A program made the position numbers and the translations under genes. A DNA stretch of 17,908 nucleotides from the NCBI GenBank assembly GCA_958421035.1, contig CATZKS010000032.1, positions 1 to 17,908 on the forward strand. The letters run 5' to 3'. Position 1 is the first letter of the stretch. The number at the start of each line of letters is the position of its first letter. The notes beneath the pieces were generated by a model. It was not told the DNA's origin and did not search any database. It saw only the letters and a list, made by a program, of their open reading frames with translations. Origin of the DNA: an uncultured Collinsella sp. Its GTDB lineage: Bacteria > Actinomycetota > Coriobacteriia > Coriobacteriales > Coriobacteriaceae. Shown here piece by piece: positions 1-6,950 of this stretch.

Positions 1-1
1 G

Positions 2-586
2 ATCTTCTACACCAGCCCCAGCCGCTGTGCTGTCGCTGACTCCTGCGCCATCTCCATCGACCGGCGCATGACCGCCGGCGAGACCTGGGAGTCCTGCCTG
101 GACGAGATCCGCAACCTGCCGGCAGCCAAGAAGTACGGCGACGACGTGAAGGTCTCCATGTACATGTACGACCGTCCGTCCTGGACCGGCGAGGTCTACG
201 AGACCGAGGCTTACTTCCCCACGTGGATCAACAAGGAGACCGCTCCGCACGTCAAGGCCCTCGTCGACGCCCATAAGGCTATGTTCGGTGACGAGCGCAT
301 CGGCTGCGAGCCCAGCATGGACAAGCGCACCGGTCGTCCGCTGTGCGACAAGTGGACCTTCTCCACGAACTGCGTTTCCATCCAGGGCCGCTATGGCATC
401 CCCTGCGTCGGCTTTGGCCCGGGTGCCGAGTCTCAGGCTCACGCTCCCAACGAGGTCACCTACAAGGACGACCTGGTCACCGCTGCCGCCATGTATGTGG
501 CTGCCCTGAACCTCTACGATCCGAGCCAGGCCGATGGCGATGCCACCGTGTTCCGCGCCGGTCTGACCAACAACAAGATCGACTAG
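2..586 (+). CDS. ygeY: YgeY family selenium-metabolism-linked hydrolase (M20 peptidase family), 5' end missing
   Basis: This is the last 194 residues of a zinc-dependent M20-family amidohydrolase; the open frame runs in from the window edge. The fragment starts in the dimerisation/lid domain (ISIDRRMTAGET resembles the M20 'DRR' strand). It ends in the catalytic domain, where GFGPGAESQAHAPNE supplies the C-terminal metal-ligand histidine and is followed by the typical KDDL helix. YgeY of E. coli is about 400 residues, so roughly half is missing. In known clusters YgeY sits with YgeX and YgeW and is thought to hydrolyse an acylated amino acid or ureido intermediate; the exact substrate is inference. 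Codon use is strongly biased (AAG, GTC, CTG), like the ribosomal genes nearby, which suggests high expression. ygeW follows after 201 bp on the same strand. Confidence in the family is high from the conserved C-terminal motif and the neighbour. Confidence 0.88.
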   Translation: MFYTSPSRCAVADSCAISIDRRMTAGETWESCLDEIRNLPAAKKYGDDVKVSMYMYDRPSWTGEVYETEAYFPTWINKETAPHVKALVDAHKAMFGDERIGCEPSMDKRTGRPLCDKWTFSTNCVSIQGRYGIPCVGFGPGAESQAHAPNEVTYKDDLVTAAAMYVAALNLYDPSQADGDATVFRAGLTNNKID

Positions 587-608
587 TCCCATTCCTCGAT
601 CTTGTTGA

Positions 609-633
609 GCCGGGGGCCGTTCGTGTCCCCGGC
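609..633 (+). terminator. GC-rich hairpin between ygeY and ygeW (weak or partial terminator)
   Basis: GCCGGGG (609-615) pairs perfectly with CCCCGGC (627-633) around an 11-base loop, 23 bases after the ygeY stop. No T-run follows, so it is not a standard intrinsic terminator. It may be a processing or attenuation site that sets ygeY and ygeW levels. The rest of the 201-bp gap has no ORF or clear promoter. Confidence 0.35.
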
Positions 634-787
634 ACCCCCTGTTGACTTGGGGCCCGCGGTCGTTATCTCCCATGCTTCCTCAACGGTGGCGGGTCCTCGT
701 CATGGTGCTCTGCATGTTCTAGCCACACGCGCATGCCGGAGCACATCTACTCATTGCGATCGTTTCATCTTTAGAAAGGACATTTCC

Positions 788-1990
788 ATGGACGCTAAGT
801 TTACCGAGCTCGTCGAGCAGCTGAACGGCCTCGATTTTAAGGGTATGTACGGCAGCGACTTCCTGCACACCTGGGACAAGACCACCGATGAGCTCAAGGC
901 GCTCTACATCGTCGCCGACGCCCTGCGCGAGCTGCGTGAGAACAACGTCTCGTCCAAGATCTTCGACTCGGGCCTGGCTGTCTCCCTGTTCCGCGACAAC
1001 TCCACCCGTACGCGCTTCTCCTTCTCTAAGGCTGCCAACCTGCTCGGTCTTGAGCTGCAGGACCTGGACGAGAAGAAGTCCCAGATCGCTCACGGCGAGA
1101 CCGTCCGCGAGACCGCTACCATGATCTCCTTCATGGCCGACGTCATCGGCATCCGCGACGACATGTACATCGGCAAGGGCGATGCCTACATGGCCGAGGT
1201 CTCCGAGTCCGTGCAGCAGGCCTACGAGGACGGCGTTCTGGATCACCGTCCCACGCTCATCTCCCTGCAGTCCGACTCCGATCACCCCACGCAGTCCTCT
1301 GCCGACATGCTCTACCTCATCAACGAGTTTGGCGGCCTCGAGAACCTCAAGGGCAAGAAGGTTGCCGTCACCTGGGCCTATTCGCCCTCTTACGGCAAGC
1401 CGCTGTCCTGCCCGCAGTCGCTGATCAGCCTGCTGCCCCGTTTTGGCATGGACGTCACCCTGGCCCACCCCGAGGGCTACGACCTCATGCCCGAGGTCGT
1501 CGAGCGCGCCAAGGGCTATGCCGCCGAGTCCGGCACCACCTTTAAGCAGGTCAACACCATGGCCGAGGCCTTCGAGGGCGCCGACATCGTGATCCCCAAG
1601 AGCTGGGCTCCGTTTGCCGCCATGGAGAAGCGTACCAACCTGTACGCCGAGGGCGACGACGCCGGCATCGCTGCGCTCGAGAAGGAGCTGCTCGCCCAGA
1701 ACGCCACCCATCAGGACTGGTGCTCTACGACCGAGCTCATGGAGAAGACCGCCAACGGCCAGGACACCATCTTTATGCATCCGCTGCCCGCCGACATCTC
1801 CGGTGTCTCCTGCGAGCACGGCGAGGTCAACGCCGACGTCTTCGACATGCACCGCGTGGGCATGTACAAGGAGGCCAGCTACAAGCCGTACGCCATCGCA
1901 GCCATGATGTTCCTGCAGAAGGTTGCCGATCCCGCCGCTACCCTCAAGGCCCTCGACGAGCGCAACACCGCCCGTTGGCTCCAGGCCTAA
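788..1990 (+). CDS. ygeW: Knotted carbamoyltransferase YgeW
   Basis: A 400-residue member of the aspartate/ornithine carbamoyltransferase fold, close to the ~396-residue length of E. coli YgeW. The carbamoyl-phosphate loop is seen as STRTR (residues 72-76), HPTQ (166-169) is the conserved second phosphate/carbamoyl site, and HPLPADI (331-337) is the C-terminal transcarbamylase motif. The YgeW subgroup has a trefoil-knotted substrate domain, and its natural substrate is unsettled. Within purine catabolism it could run in the direction that yields carbamoyl phosphate for ATP formation (inference). The start at 788 is chosen because AGAAAGGA (773-780) lies seven bases upstream; the frame stays open back to 602, but that extension has no ribosome site or family similarity. 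Codon use is very biased, suggesting heavy expression. A hairpin-plus-T terminator follows at 2016. Confidence 0.95.
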   Translation: MDAKFTELVEQLNGLDFKGMYGSDFLHTWDKTTDELKALYIVADALRELRENNVSSKIFDSGLAVSLFRDNSTRTRFSFSKAANLLGLELQDLDEKKSQIAHGETVRETATMISFMADVIGIRDDMYIGKGDAYMAEVSESVQQAYEDGVLDHRPTLISLQSDSDHPTQSSADMLYLINEFGGLENLKGKKVAVTWAYSPSYGKPLSCPQSLISLLPRFGMDVTLAHPEGYDLMPEVVERAKGYAAESGTTFKQVNTMAEAFEGADIVIPKSWAPFAAMEKRTNLYAEGDDAGIAALEKELLAQNATHQDWCSTTELMEKTANGQDTIFMHPLPADISGVSCEHGEVNADVFDMHRVGMYKEASYKPYAIAAMMFLQKVADPAATLKALDERNTARWLQA

Positions 1991-2015
1991 AGCCGGGCTG
2001 AGGTAAGCCATGTAA

Positions 2016-2053
2016 AGGGGGCGCTCTGCCAACTGGCGGGGTGCCCCTATTTT
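2016..2053 (+). terminator. Intrinsic terminator after ygeW
   Basis: AGGGG (2016-2020) pairs with CCCCT (2044-2048). After one bulged G the stem continues through bases 2022-2030 with 2035-2043, using several G-U pairs, to an AACT loop (2031-2034), for 14 pairs in all. ATTTT follows at once (2049-2053). It lies 26 bases after the ygeW stop, which fits a stop to the ygeY-ygeW transcript. Confidence 0.65.
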
Positions 2054-2057
2054 GCAT

Positions 2058-2099
2058 CGCGGGCGTGCGGGATAAGCGCTTTCGATGTGGATGCCCGCG
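2058..2099 (+). promoter_or_regulatory. Inverted repeat upstream of mocA
   Basis: CGCGGGC (2058-2064) is the exact inverse of GCCCGCG (2093-2099), with 28 bases between. It lies between the ygeW terminator and the mocA ribosome site, so it could be an operator or a leader hairpin. I could not find a convincing -35/-10 pair nearby. Confidence 0.25.
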
Positions 2100-2140
2100 G
2101 CGCGAGTTATGGGTACGATGGTTTCAGGGGAGGTATCACC

Positions 2141-2755
2141 ATGAAACTTGGATGCGTCATTATGGCTTCGGGCGAGGCCAAGCGGTTTGGCTCCAACAAG
2201 ATGCTCGCCGATATCTATGGCGAGCCGCTGATTGCCCGGACCATCGATTCGGTTCCCCGGGGCTTTGACGTTGTGGTTTCGACGCGTTGGCCCGAGGTCG
2301 CCCAGATTTGCGAGGACAAGCATTGCCCGTGCGTGCTGCACGATGGCGAGCTGCGCAGCGAAAGCGTCCGTGCGGGCCTTTCGTGGGGAGTCGAACGCAA
2401 CTGGAAAGGTTGCCTCTTTTTACCGGGCGACCAGCCGCTCGTGAGTTCGGATTCTTTTGAGGCTATGGTTCGTGCATTTGACGAGCGTGGCCGCAAACAT
2501 CCGGTGCGTCTTGCGTGTAACGGTGAGCCTTCGAGCCCGGTGCTCTTTCCGGCGGAACTGTTCGATGCACTTATGTGTCTTGAGGGCAAGGACGGCGGGG
2601 GCTCGATTCTCAAAGGTCGCACCGACGTGGTGCTGGTCGAGGCGCGTGCCTACGAGCTGTGGGACGTCGATACCGTCAAGGGACAGCGACGCATAACGGA
2701 GCATATCGCCGCCTGCTCGTATTTTGATCGCGTGGCCAACTGTATTAATCAATAA
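2141..2755 (+). CDS. mocA: MocA/YgfJ-type molybdenum cofactor nucleotidyltransferase
   Basis: A 204-residue GT-A-like nucleotidyltransferase of the MobA/MocA family. MocA attaches CMP to molybdopterin to make MCD for xanthine-dehydrogenase-type enzymes. Visible motifs are the N-terminal nucleotide loop MASGEAKRFGSNK (residues 8-20; usually LAAG.G.RMG..K), the metal-binding PGDQP (95-99), a SSPVLFP segment (131-137) equivalent to the family's 'G.PVLF', and WDVDTVKG near the C-terminus. The first loop reads MASGEA rather than LAAGxG, as in the YgfJ branch tied to selenium-dependent Mo hydroxylases. The start at 2141 is supported by AGGGGAGG at 2126-2133. The stop overlaps the AAGGAG ribosome site of the next gene, only 8 bp away, so mocA and hyuA are very likely co-translated. 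CMP versus another nucleotide cannot be told by eye. Confidence 0.87.
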   Translation: MKLGCVIMASGEAKRFGSNKMLADIYGEPLIARTIDSVPRGFDVVVSTRWPEVAQICEDKHCPCVLHDGELRSESVRAGLSWGVERNWKGCLFLPGDQPLVSSDSFEAMVRAFDERGRKHPVRLACNGEPSSPVLFPAELFDALMCLEGKDGGGSILKGRTDVVLVEARAYELWDVDTVKGQRRITEHIAACSYFDRVANCINQ

Positions 2756-2763
2756 GGAGCAAC

Positions 2764-4131
2764 ATGATCATCATCAAAAACGGCGCGCTCGTGACGCCCC
2801 AGGGGCTTCGCCGCGCCGATCTTGCCATGGAGGGCGACAAGATTGTGCGGATTGCCGCGGCGATTGAGCCGGCCGAGGGCGATACCGTCGAGGATGCCGT
2901 GGGCTGTTGGGTGTTCCCCGGCTTTATCGACGGCCACACGCACATGCAGTGCTGGACTGGCATGGATTGGACAGCCGATAGCTTTGAAACCGGCACGCGT
3001 GCGGCTGCCTGCGGCGGTACGACGACCATCGTGGACTACGCGACGGCCGATCGCGGCGTGACCATGCCCGACGCCCTTGCCGAGTGGCATCGCCGTGCCG
3101 ACGGAACCTGCACGGCCAACTACGCCTTTCATATGGCACTCGCCGAGTGGAATGAGCGCAACCGCGCCGATCTTTCGGCTATGCGCGAGGCGGGCGTATC
3201 GTCGTTTAAGACCTACTTTGCCTACGACCACCTGCGCTTGGACGATGCCGAGACACTCGAGGTGCTGGAGGAGCTCAAGCACCTGGGCGGTATCCTGTGC
3301 GTGCATTGCGAGAACGGTACGCTGGTGAATGAGCTGCAGAAGCGCGTGTTTGAGCAGGGCATCCGCGGGCCCGAGGGCCATGCGCTCAGCCGTCCGGATG
3401 TGTGCGAGGCCGAGGCCGTGAGCCGTCTGCTGTATCTGGCGCACTTGGCCGGGGACGCTCCGGTCAACGTGGTGCACCTTTCGACTAGGCTGGGGCTCGA
3501 GGCCATTCGCGCTGCCAAAGCGCGCGGGCAGAAGAACATCTATGTCGAGACCTGCCCTCAGTATCTGATGCTCGACGATACTTGCTACTTGGAGCAGGGC
3601 GAGGACGGCTTTGCGGGTGCCAAGTACGTGATGAGCCCGCCGCTGCGCCATGCCGGCGACCGTGCAGCCCTGCGCGAGGCACTTGTGGCCGGCGAGATCG
3701 ATACTATTGCGACCGATCATTGCAGCTTTAACCTGCACGGGCAAAAGGACCGCGGGCGCGACGATTTCCGCGCGATTCCCAACGGTGGGCCCGGCGTGGA
3801 GCATCGTCCCGTCGCGATTGCCACGAGCTTTGAGGGACAGCTGGGACCCGAGGATTTGTGCCGCTTGATGAGCGAGAACCCGGCGCGCGTCTTTGGCATG
3901 TATCCGCGCAAGGGCTGTCTTGCCGAGGGCTCCGATGCCGACGTGTGCGTGTGGGATCCCCAGGCACGCTGGACCATTAGCGCGGCGACGCAGCATCAGG
4001 CTGTGGACTACACGCCGCTCGAGGGCTTTGAGGCACATGGCCGCGCCAAGGCCGTCTACGTCAACGGTGTGCTGGTGGCGCGCGATGGCGAGCCCACCGG
4101 AGCCCAACCCGGCCGCTACGTCCCCCGCTAG
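2764..4131 (+). CDS. hyuA: D-hydantoinase / dihydropyrimidinase (HyuA family)
   Basis: A complete 455-residue cyclic amidohydrolase that opens five- or six-membered cyclic ureides; E. coli HyuA (461 residues) sits in the equivalent cluster. All binuclear-metal ligands are visible: HTH (58-60), Lys149 in SSFKTY (the carboxylated bridging lysine), His181 in VHCENG, His238 in VVHLS and Asp318 in ATDHC. CPQYL (264-268) and the NPARVFGMYPRKG stretch are also typical. In purine catabolism it would hydrolyse a ring-opened or hydantoin-like product such as an allantoin-type ureide; that substrate is inference. Dihydropyrimidinase activity cannot be excluded. The AAGGAG ribosome site (2754-2759) lies in the mocA stop region. 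It ends 13 bp before the large palindrome at 4145 and converges on yqeC. Codon use is less biased than in ygeW. Confidence 0.93.
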   Translation: MIIIKNGALVTPQGLRRADLAMEGDKIVRIAAAIEPAEGDTVEDAVGCWVFPGFIDGHTHMQCWTGMDWTADSFETGTRAAACGGTTTIVDYATADRGVTMPDALAEWHRRADGTCTANYAFHMALAEWNERNRADLSAMREAGVSSFKTYFAYDHLRLDDAETLEVLEELKHLGGILCVHCENGTLVNELQKRVFEQGIRGPEGHALSRPDVCEAEAVSRLLYLAHLAGDAPVNVVHLSTRLGLEAIRAAKARGQKNIYVETCPQYLMLDDTCYLEQGEDGFAGAKYVMSPPLRHAGDRAALREALVAGEIDTIATDHCSFNLHGQKDRGRDDFRAIPNGGPGVEHRPVAIATSFEGQLGPEDLCRLMSENPARVFGMYPRKGCLAEGSDADVCVWDPQARWTISAATQHQAVDYTPLEGFEAHGRAKAVYVNGVLVARDGEPTGAQPGRYVPR

Positions 4132-4144
4132 CAGGAAGGCCGCC

Positions 4145-4251
4145 AGGGTAGCTAATTTGGGACGGGGCTCTTTTAGCTACCCTTGCCTGCCTGATGATTT
4201 TTCTCTCAACATGGGGTAGCTAAAAGAGCCCCGTCCCAAATTAGCTACCCT
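4145..4251. repeat. Perfect 38-bp inverted repeat between convergent hyuA and yqeC
   Basis: Arms 4145-4182 and 4214-4251 are exact reverse complements, separated by 31 bases. Each arm begins with GGGTAGCTAA and ends with TTAGCTACCC, so each is also a smaller palindrome: a nested, clover-like design. The core contains TTTGGGACGGGGCTC and its complement. The outer end of the right arm provides the TAG stop of yqeC (4245-4247). There is no ORF and no terminal T-run. It could act as a bidirectional terminator or mRNA stabiliser, or be a copy of a palindromic repeat family. Confidence 0.9.
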
Positions 4252-4982
4252 TTGAGGCTGGTGGTGATGATGGAACGGCCGAGGGCTGCTTCGAAGCGAT
4301 CTGCCATCATTGGGTCGGCAAGCGTGTCGACTTGGTTGAGCATGACGCGTGCGGTGCTGAGCTTCATCTCTTGCATCTCGGCATTGAGCACCTGGGCGAC
4401 GCGCTCGGGCGTGGCGATGTCGGTGAGCTCGCAGCCGCAACGCTCGCAAAAGAGCTCGGGGCGGTGGACGGCTTCGTTGATGGGCTTGCTGAGCCCCGAG
4501 GCGCCGACGAGCCAGATGACGTTGGCCGTGCCGGCGGGAACGACCGGCTCCCACGGGGCATGCGCCTTGAGCGGGAGCCGCTTGCTGCCGTCCGCCTCGG
4601 CCAGGACGTAGTCAAAGCGCTGCGTCAGCTGGTCGAGCGGCTCGGCAGGGGAGGAGAGCTTGCCCGTCTGGGAGTCCAAGACACCTGTCTGGCAGATACT
4701 TCCCCGCACAAGCCCCGCGCAGGCCTCGCAGGTGCAGCCTGGGGCGTGTGGGGCACCTGGCTTCCAAGGCGCGGCGTCCAGGCGACGATTCGACCCGTCC
4801 CATGGCACGCCGGCAACGGGAAGCATATGCGTGGTGGTGCAGAGGAGCACGCGGCCGCCAGCGCGCATGAGCTCAAGACCCAGCGTTTTGAGCAACGTCG
4901 ACTTGCCGCCGCTGCCGATAATCGCGGTAATGCCCGGCTCGATCCTGAGCGCCGAGGCAAGATTGCCGCTAACCGTTTCCAT
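4245..4982 (-). CDS. yqeC: YqeC, selenium-dependent Mo hydroxylase accessory protein (P-loop)
   Basis: A 245-residue member of the YqeC family, whose genes co-occur with yqeB and selenium-dependent molybdenum hydroxylases; the biochemical role is not established. A Walker A-like loop is present as GSGGKST (23-29), followed by the CTTTHM strand (48-53) and the family signature LAEADGSKRLPLKAH (128-141). The ATG at 4980-4982 is the first start in an upstream region rich in A and T. Two cysteine groups stand out: CTCEAC (83-88) and CERCGC (179-184), which could bind a metal or carry persulfide or selenium (inference). The gene is reversed relative to its neighbours. Its last codon and stop lie in the right arm of the 38-bp palindrome, so the C-terminal SLKG may have been set by that element. 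It is divergent from yqeB across about 100 bp. Confidence 0.88.
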   Translation of the reverse strand: METVSGNLASALRIEPGITAIIGSGGKSTLLKTLGLELMRAGGRVLLCTTTHMLPVAGVPWDGSNRRLDAAPWKPGAPHAPGCTCEACAGLVRGSICQTGVLDSQTGKLSSPAEPLDQLTQRFDYVLAEADGSKRLPLKAHAPWEPVVPAGTANVIWLVGASGLSKPINEAVHRPELFCERCGCELTDIATPERVAQVLNAEMQEMKLSTARVMLNQVDTLADPMMADRFEAALGRSIITTSLKG

Positions 4983-4983
4983 C

Positions 4984-5043
4984 TGTTCACCGCCGTATAA
5001 TACTGTGATAATAAATAATCATCAGAGTAGCGGTCGAACCGCT
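4984..5043. promoter_or_regulatory. Divergent yqeC/yqeB promoter region with operator-like palindrome
   Basis: An A/T-rich island sits in a GC-rich setting. On the plus strand TGTGATAAT (5004-5012) is an extended -10 for yqeB; a TATAAT also occurs at 4996-5001. On the minus strand TATTAT (5002-4997), 17 bases from CTGATG (5025-5020), could serve yqeC. AGCGGT-CGA-ACCGCT (5029-5043) is a perfect 6-bp inverted repeat downstream of the yqeB -10 and upstream of the yqeC -35. It is well placed as a shared repressor site. Confidence 0.5.
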
Positions 5044-5084
5044 TTTGCTCTGCTCAAACCGTAGCACAGGGAGGTGCCCCGGGA

Positions 5085-5879
5085 ATGCTCGTTTATGTTC
5101 GCGGCGCCGGCGATATCGCCACGGGTGTCGCTGCTCGCTTGGTGCGCGCCGGCGTGTCGGTCGTTATGGCCGATATCGCGGTTCCCACGTGCATCCGCCG
5201 CACAATCAGTTTTTGCGAGGCTATTCGCCTGGGCGAGGTCCAGGTCGAGGGCATTCGCGCTCGCTTGGCGCAGACGCCGGCAGAGGCGCTCGAGATTACC
5301 CAAGCGGGGGATGTTGCCGTCGTGGTGGACCCTCAGGCCAAGATGCTCGATGAGCTTAAACCCGCGGCTGTGGTCGACGCGATTCTGGCCAAGCGCAACC
5401 TGGGCACCACGCGCGACATGGCGCCTACCGTCATCGCCGTGGGGCCGGGCTTTACCGCGCCGGTCGATTGCGACGCCGTGGTCGAGACCATGCGCGGGCA
5501 TTTTTTGGGCCGTGTCATTACCCAGGGCTCGCCCCAGCCCAACACGGGCGTGCCGGGCGTGATCGGCGGATACGGCAAGGAGCGTGTTATCCACAGCCCC
5601 GCCGCCGGCGTGTTTCGGTCCGACCGCGCAATCGGCGACATCGTGAGCGCCGGAGACGTGATTGGCTACGCGGACGATACGCCCATGTGCACGCAGATCG
5701 ATGGATGCCTGCGCGGGCTTTTGGCGAACGGCGTGCAGGTGACTGAGGGCTTTAAATGCGCCGATGTCGATCCGCGCGGCGATGCCAGCTATATCAACTA
5801 CATTTCGGACAAGGCGACGTCGGTCGGCGGCGGCGTGCTCGAGGCACTCGCTATGCTCACCGATATCTTTAGAGGATAG
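5085..5879 (+). CDS. yqeB: EF2563-family selenium-dependent molybdenum hydroxylase system protein (YqeB)
   Basis: A 264-residue protein of the EF2563/YqeB family, a marker of genomes with selenium-dependent (but non-selenocysteine) molybdenum hydroxylases such as xanthine dehydrogenase. The N-terminus VRGAGDIATGVAARL is a glycine-rich Rossmann-like turn. The mid-region carries VGPGFTAP and GSPQPNTGVPG, and the C-terminus has the VDPRGD and GGGVLEAL blocks seen in the family. The role is inferred from co-occurrence: inserting or handling labile selenium or the Mo-site ligand. GGGAGGTG (5069-5076) precedes the ATG. In E. coli the yqeB product is much longer (about 540 residues) and, as I recall, joins this domain to an XdhC-like part. 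Here they are two adjacent genes, with xdhC starting within 10 bp of this stop. Together with yqeC and mocA it forms the cofactor-maturation half of the cluster. Confidence 0.88.
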   Translation: MLVYVRGAGDIATGVAARLVRAGVSVVMADIAVPTCIRRTISFCEAIRLGEVQVEGIRARLAQTPAEALEITQAGDVAVVVDPQAKMLDELKPAAVVDAILAKRNLGTTRDMAPTVIAVGPGFTAPVDCDAVVETMRGHFLGRVITQGSPQPNTGVPGVIGGYGKERVIHSPAAGVFRSDRAIGDIVSAGDVIGYADDTPMCTQIDGCLRGLLANGVQVTEGFKCADVDPRGDASYINYISDKATSVGGGVLEALAMLTDIFRG

Positions 5880-5888
5880 AAGGTGGCA

Positions 5889-6932
5889 ATGGAAAAGCTC
5901 GATGTTGTGAATGCGGCGCTTGCCGCCCTGCGTGCTGGCGAGACGTGCGAGCTCGTGGTCGTGGCCGGCACGGCGGGGTCGTCGCCGCGCGGCGTGGGCG
6001 CCTGGATGGCCGTCTTTGCCGACGGCAGCCAGGCGGGCACTATCGGCGGCGGCAAGATTGAGCTCTTTGCGCTGGATGAGGCGCGCGAACTCCTGAGCGC
6101 GGGACAGTCGCGTCTGGTCCGCTACACCATGGGCGGCGAGAACTCCGATACCGGCATGATCTGCGGCGGAGCCATCTGCCTGTGCTATCTGCATCTGGAT
6201 GCGACCCAGGCACCGTTGTTCCAGGAAATTGCCGACGTCTTGGTCTATCGGCGCATCGGCGACTTCGTCATCGACTTTGAACCGTTTATCGCGAGCGCGC
6301 TCGAGGGCGATGTGGCCGAGTACCATGGCGAGGCATCGCGCCATACCATTGCGGGCTGCCCCGGGCTTTCACTGGTGGAGGAGGGGAGTAACGTCACCTA
6401 CACCAACGCTGCCTCTGAGATTCCCGCGGCGCACATCGAGACGCTCTGCCCCGAGGGCCTGACCTACATCTTTGGCTGCGGGCACGTGGGCGCCGCGACG
6501 GCGCGCGTGCTCACGGCGGCGGGCTTTGCCGTCGTGGCCTGCGATGACCGCCCCGGCACGTTGACGCCCGAATGGGTGCCCGGTGTCTACGATCGTCGCC
6601 TGGTCGATTACAAGAACCTGAGCGAGCTGTGCCCCATCGGCCCGCGCGACCTGGTGGTCGTCGCCACGGCGGGTCACAAGTCCGATATCGACGTGGTGAT
6701 TCAGGCCATGCGCGCCAAGCCTGCCTACCTGGGCTGTCTGGGTTCGCGCCGCAAGACGGCCTTTGTGCGTGCCCGCCTGGAGCAGGAAGGCTTTACGCAG
6801 GACCAGATCGACGAGCTGCACCTTCCGATCGGCGTTGCCATCGAGGCCGAGGACCCCGAGGAGATCGCCATCTCCATCGCCGCCGAGATGATCCACCTGC
6901 GCCGCACCAAACTCGTCCCCCGCAAGCGCTAA
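5889..6932 (+). CDS. xdhC: XdhC/CoxI-family molybdenum cofactor maturation protein
   Basis: A 347-residue XdhC-type chaperone that binds the Mo cofactor, supports sulfuration (or selenation) of the Mo ligand and delivers it to xanthine-dehydrogenase-type enzymes. The N-terminal XdhC/CoxI domain shows TAGSSPRGVGAWM (28-40), TIGGGKIE (51-58) and GMICGG (89-94), whose Cys92 is the conserved site. The C-terminal Rossmann domain has IFGCGHVG (194-201), DDRPG (219-223) and LGCLGSRRKT (281-290). The ATG at 5889 is chosen, with AAGG just upstream; a GTG two codons earlier (5883) with AGAGGA at 5871 is nearly as good. It follows yqeB by 9 bp and clearly shares its transcript. A palindrome with a T-run at 6951-7023 may end this operon. 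It is the last gene before the ribosomal block. Confidence 0.9.
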   Translation: MEKLDVVNAALAALRAGETCELVVVAGTAGSSPRGVGAWMAVFADGSQAGTIGGGKIELFALDEARELLSAGQSRLVRYTMGGENSDTGMICGGAICLCYLHLDATQAPLFQEIADVLVYRRIGDFVIDFEPFIASALEGDVAEYHGEASRHTIAGCPGLSLVEEGSNVTYTNAASEIPAAHIETLCPEGLTYIFGCGHVGAATARVLTAAGFAVVACDDRPGTLTPEWVPGVYDRRLVDYKNLSELCPIGPRDLVVVATAGHKSDIDVVIQAMRAKPAYLGCLGSRRKTAFVRARLEQEGFTQDQIDELHLPIGVAIEAEDPEEIAISIAAEMIHLRRTKLVPRKR

Positions 6933-6950
6933 TCGCATCCCCACCAATAA

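Noticed and set aside
642..669. TTGACT followed by TTATCT as a ygeW promoter
   Set aside because: Spacing is only 15-16 bases and the -10 is weak; not strong enough to list.
602..787. N-terminal extension of ygeW
   Set aside because: No ribosome site, lies over the hairpin spacer, and the family N-terminus matches the start at 788.
719..2341. 540-residue open frame on the minus strand opposite ygeW
   Set aside because: Antisense shadow of a highly biased GC-rich gene; the product is a low-complexity mix of Gly, Leu, Val, Asp and His, with no family resemblance.
4141..4260. CRISPR-like repeat
   Set aside because: Only two copies, in inverted orientation, with no array; it is a palindrome.
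1..6932. Selenoprotein with in-frame TGA and SECIS
   Set aside because: All catabolic and maturation frames are intact with no internal TGA; selenium use is inferred from the YqeB/YqeC families only.
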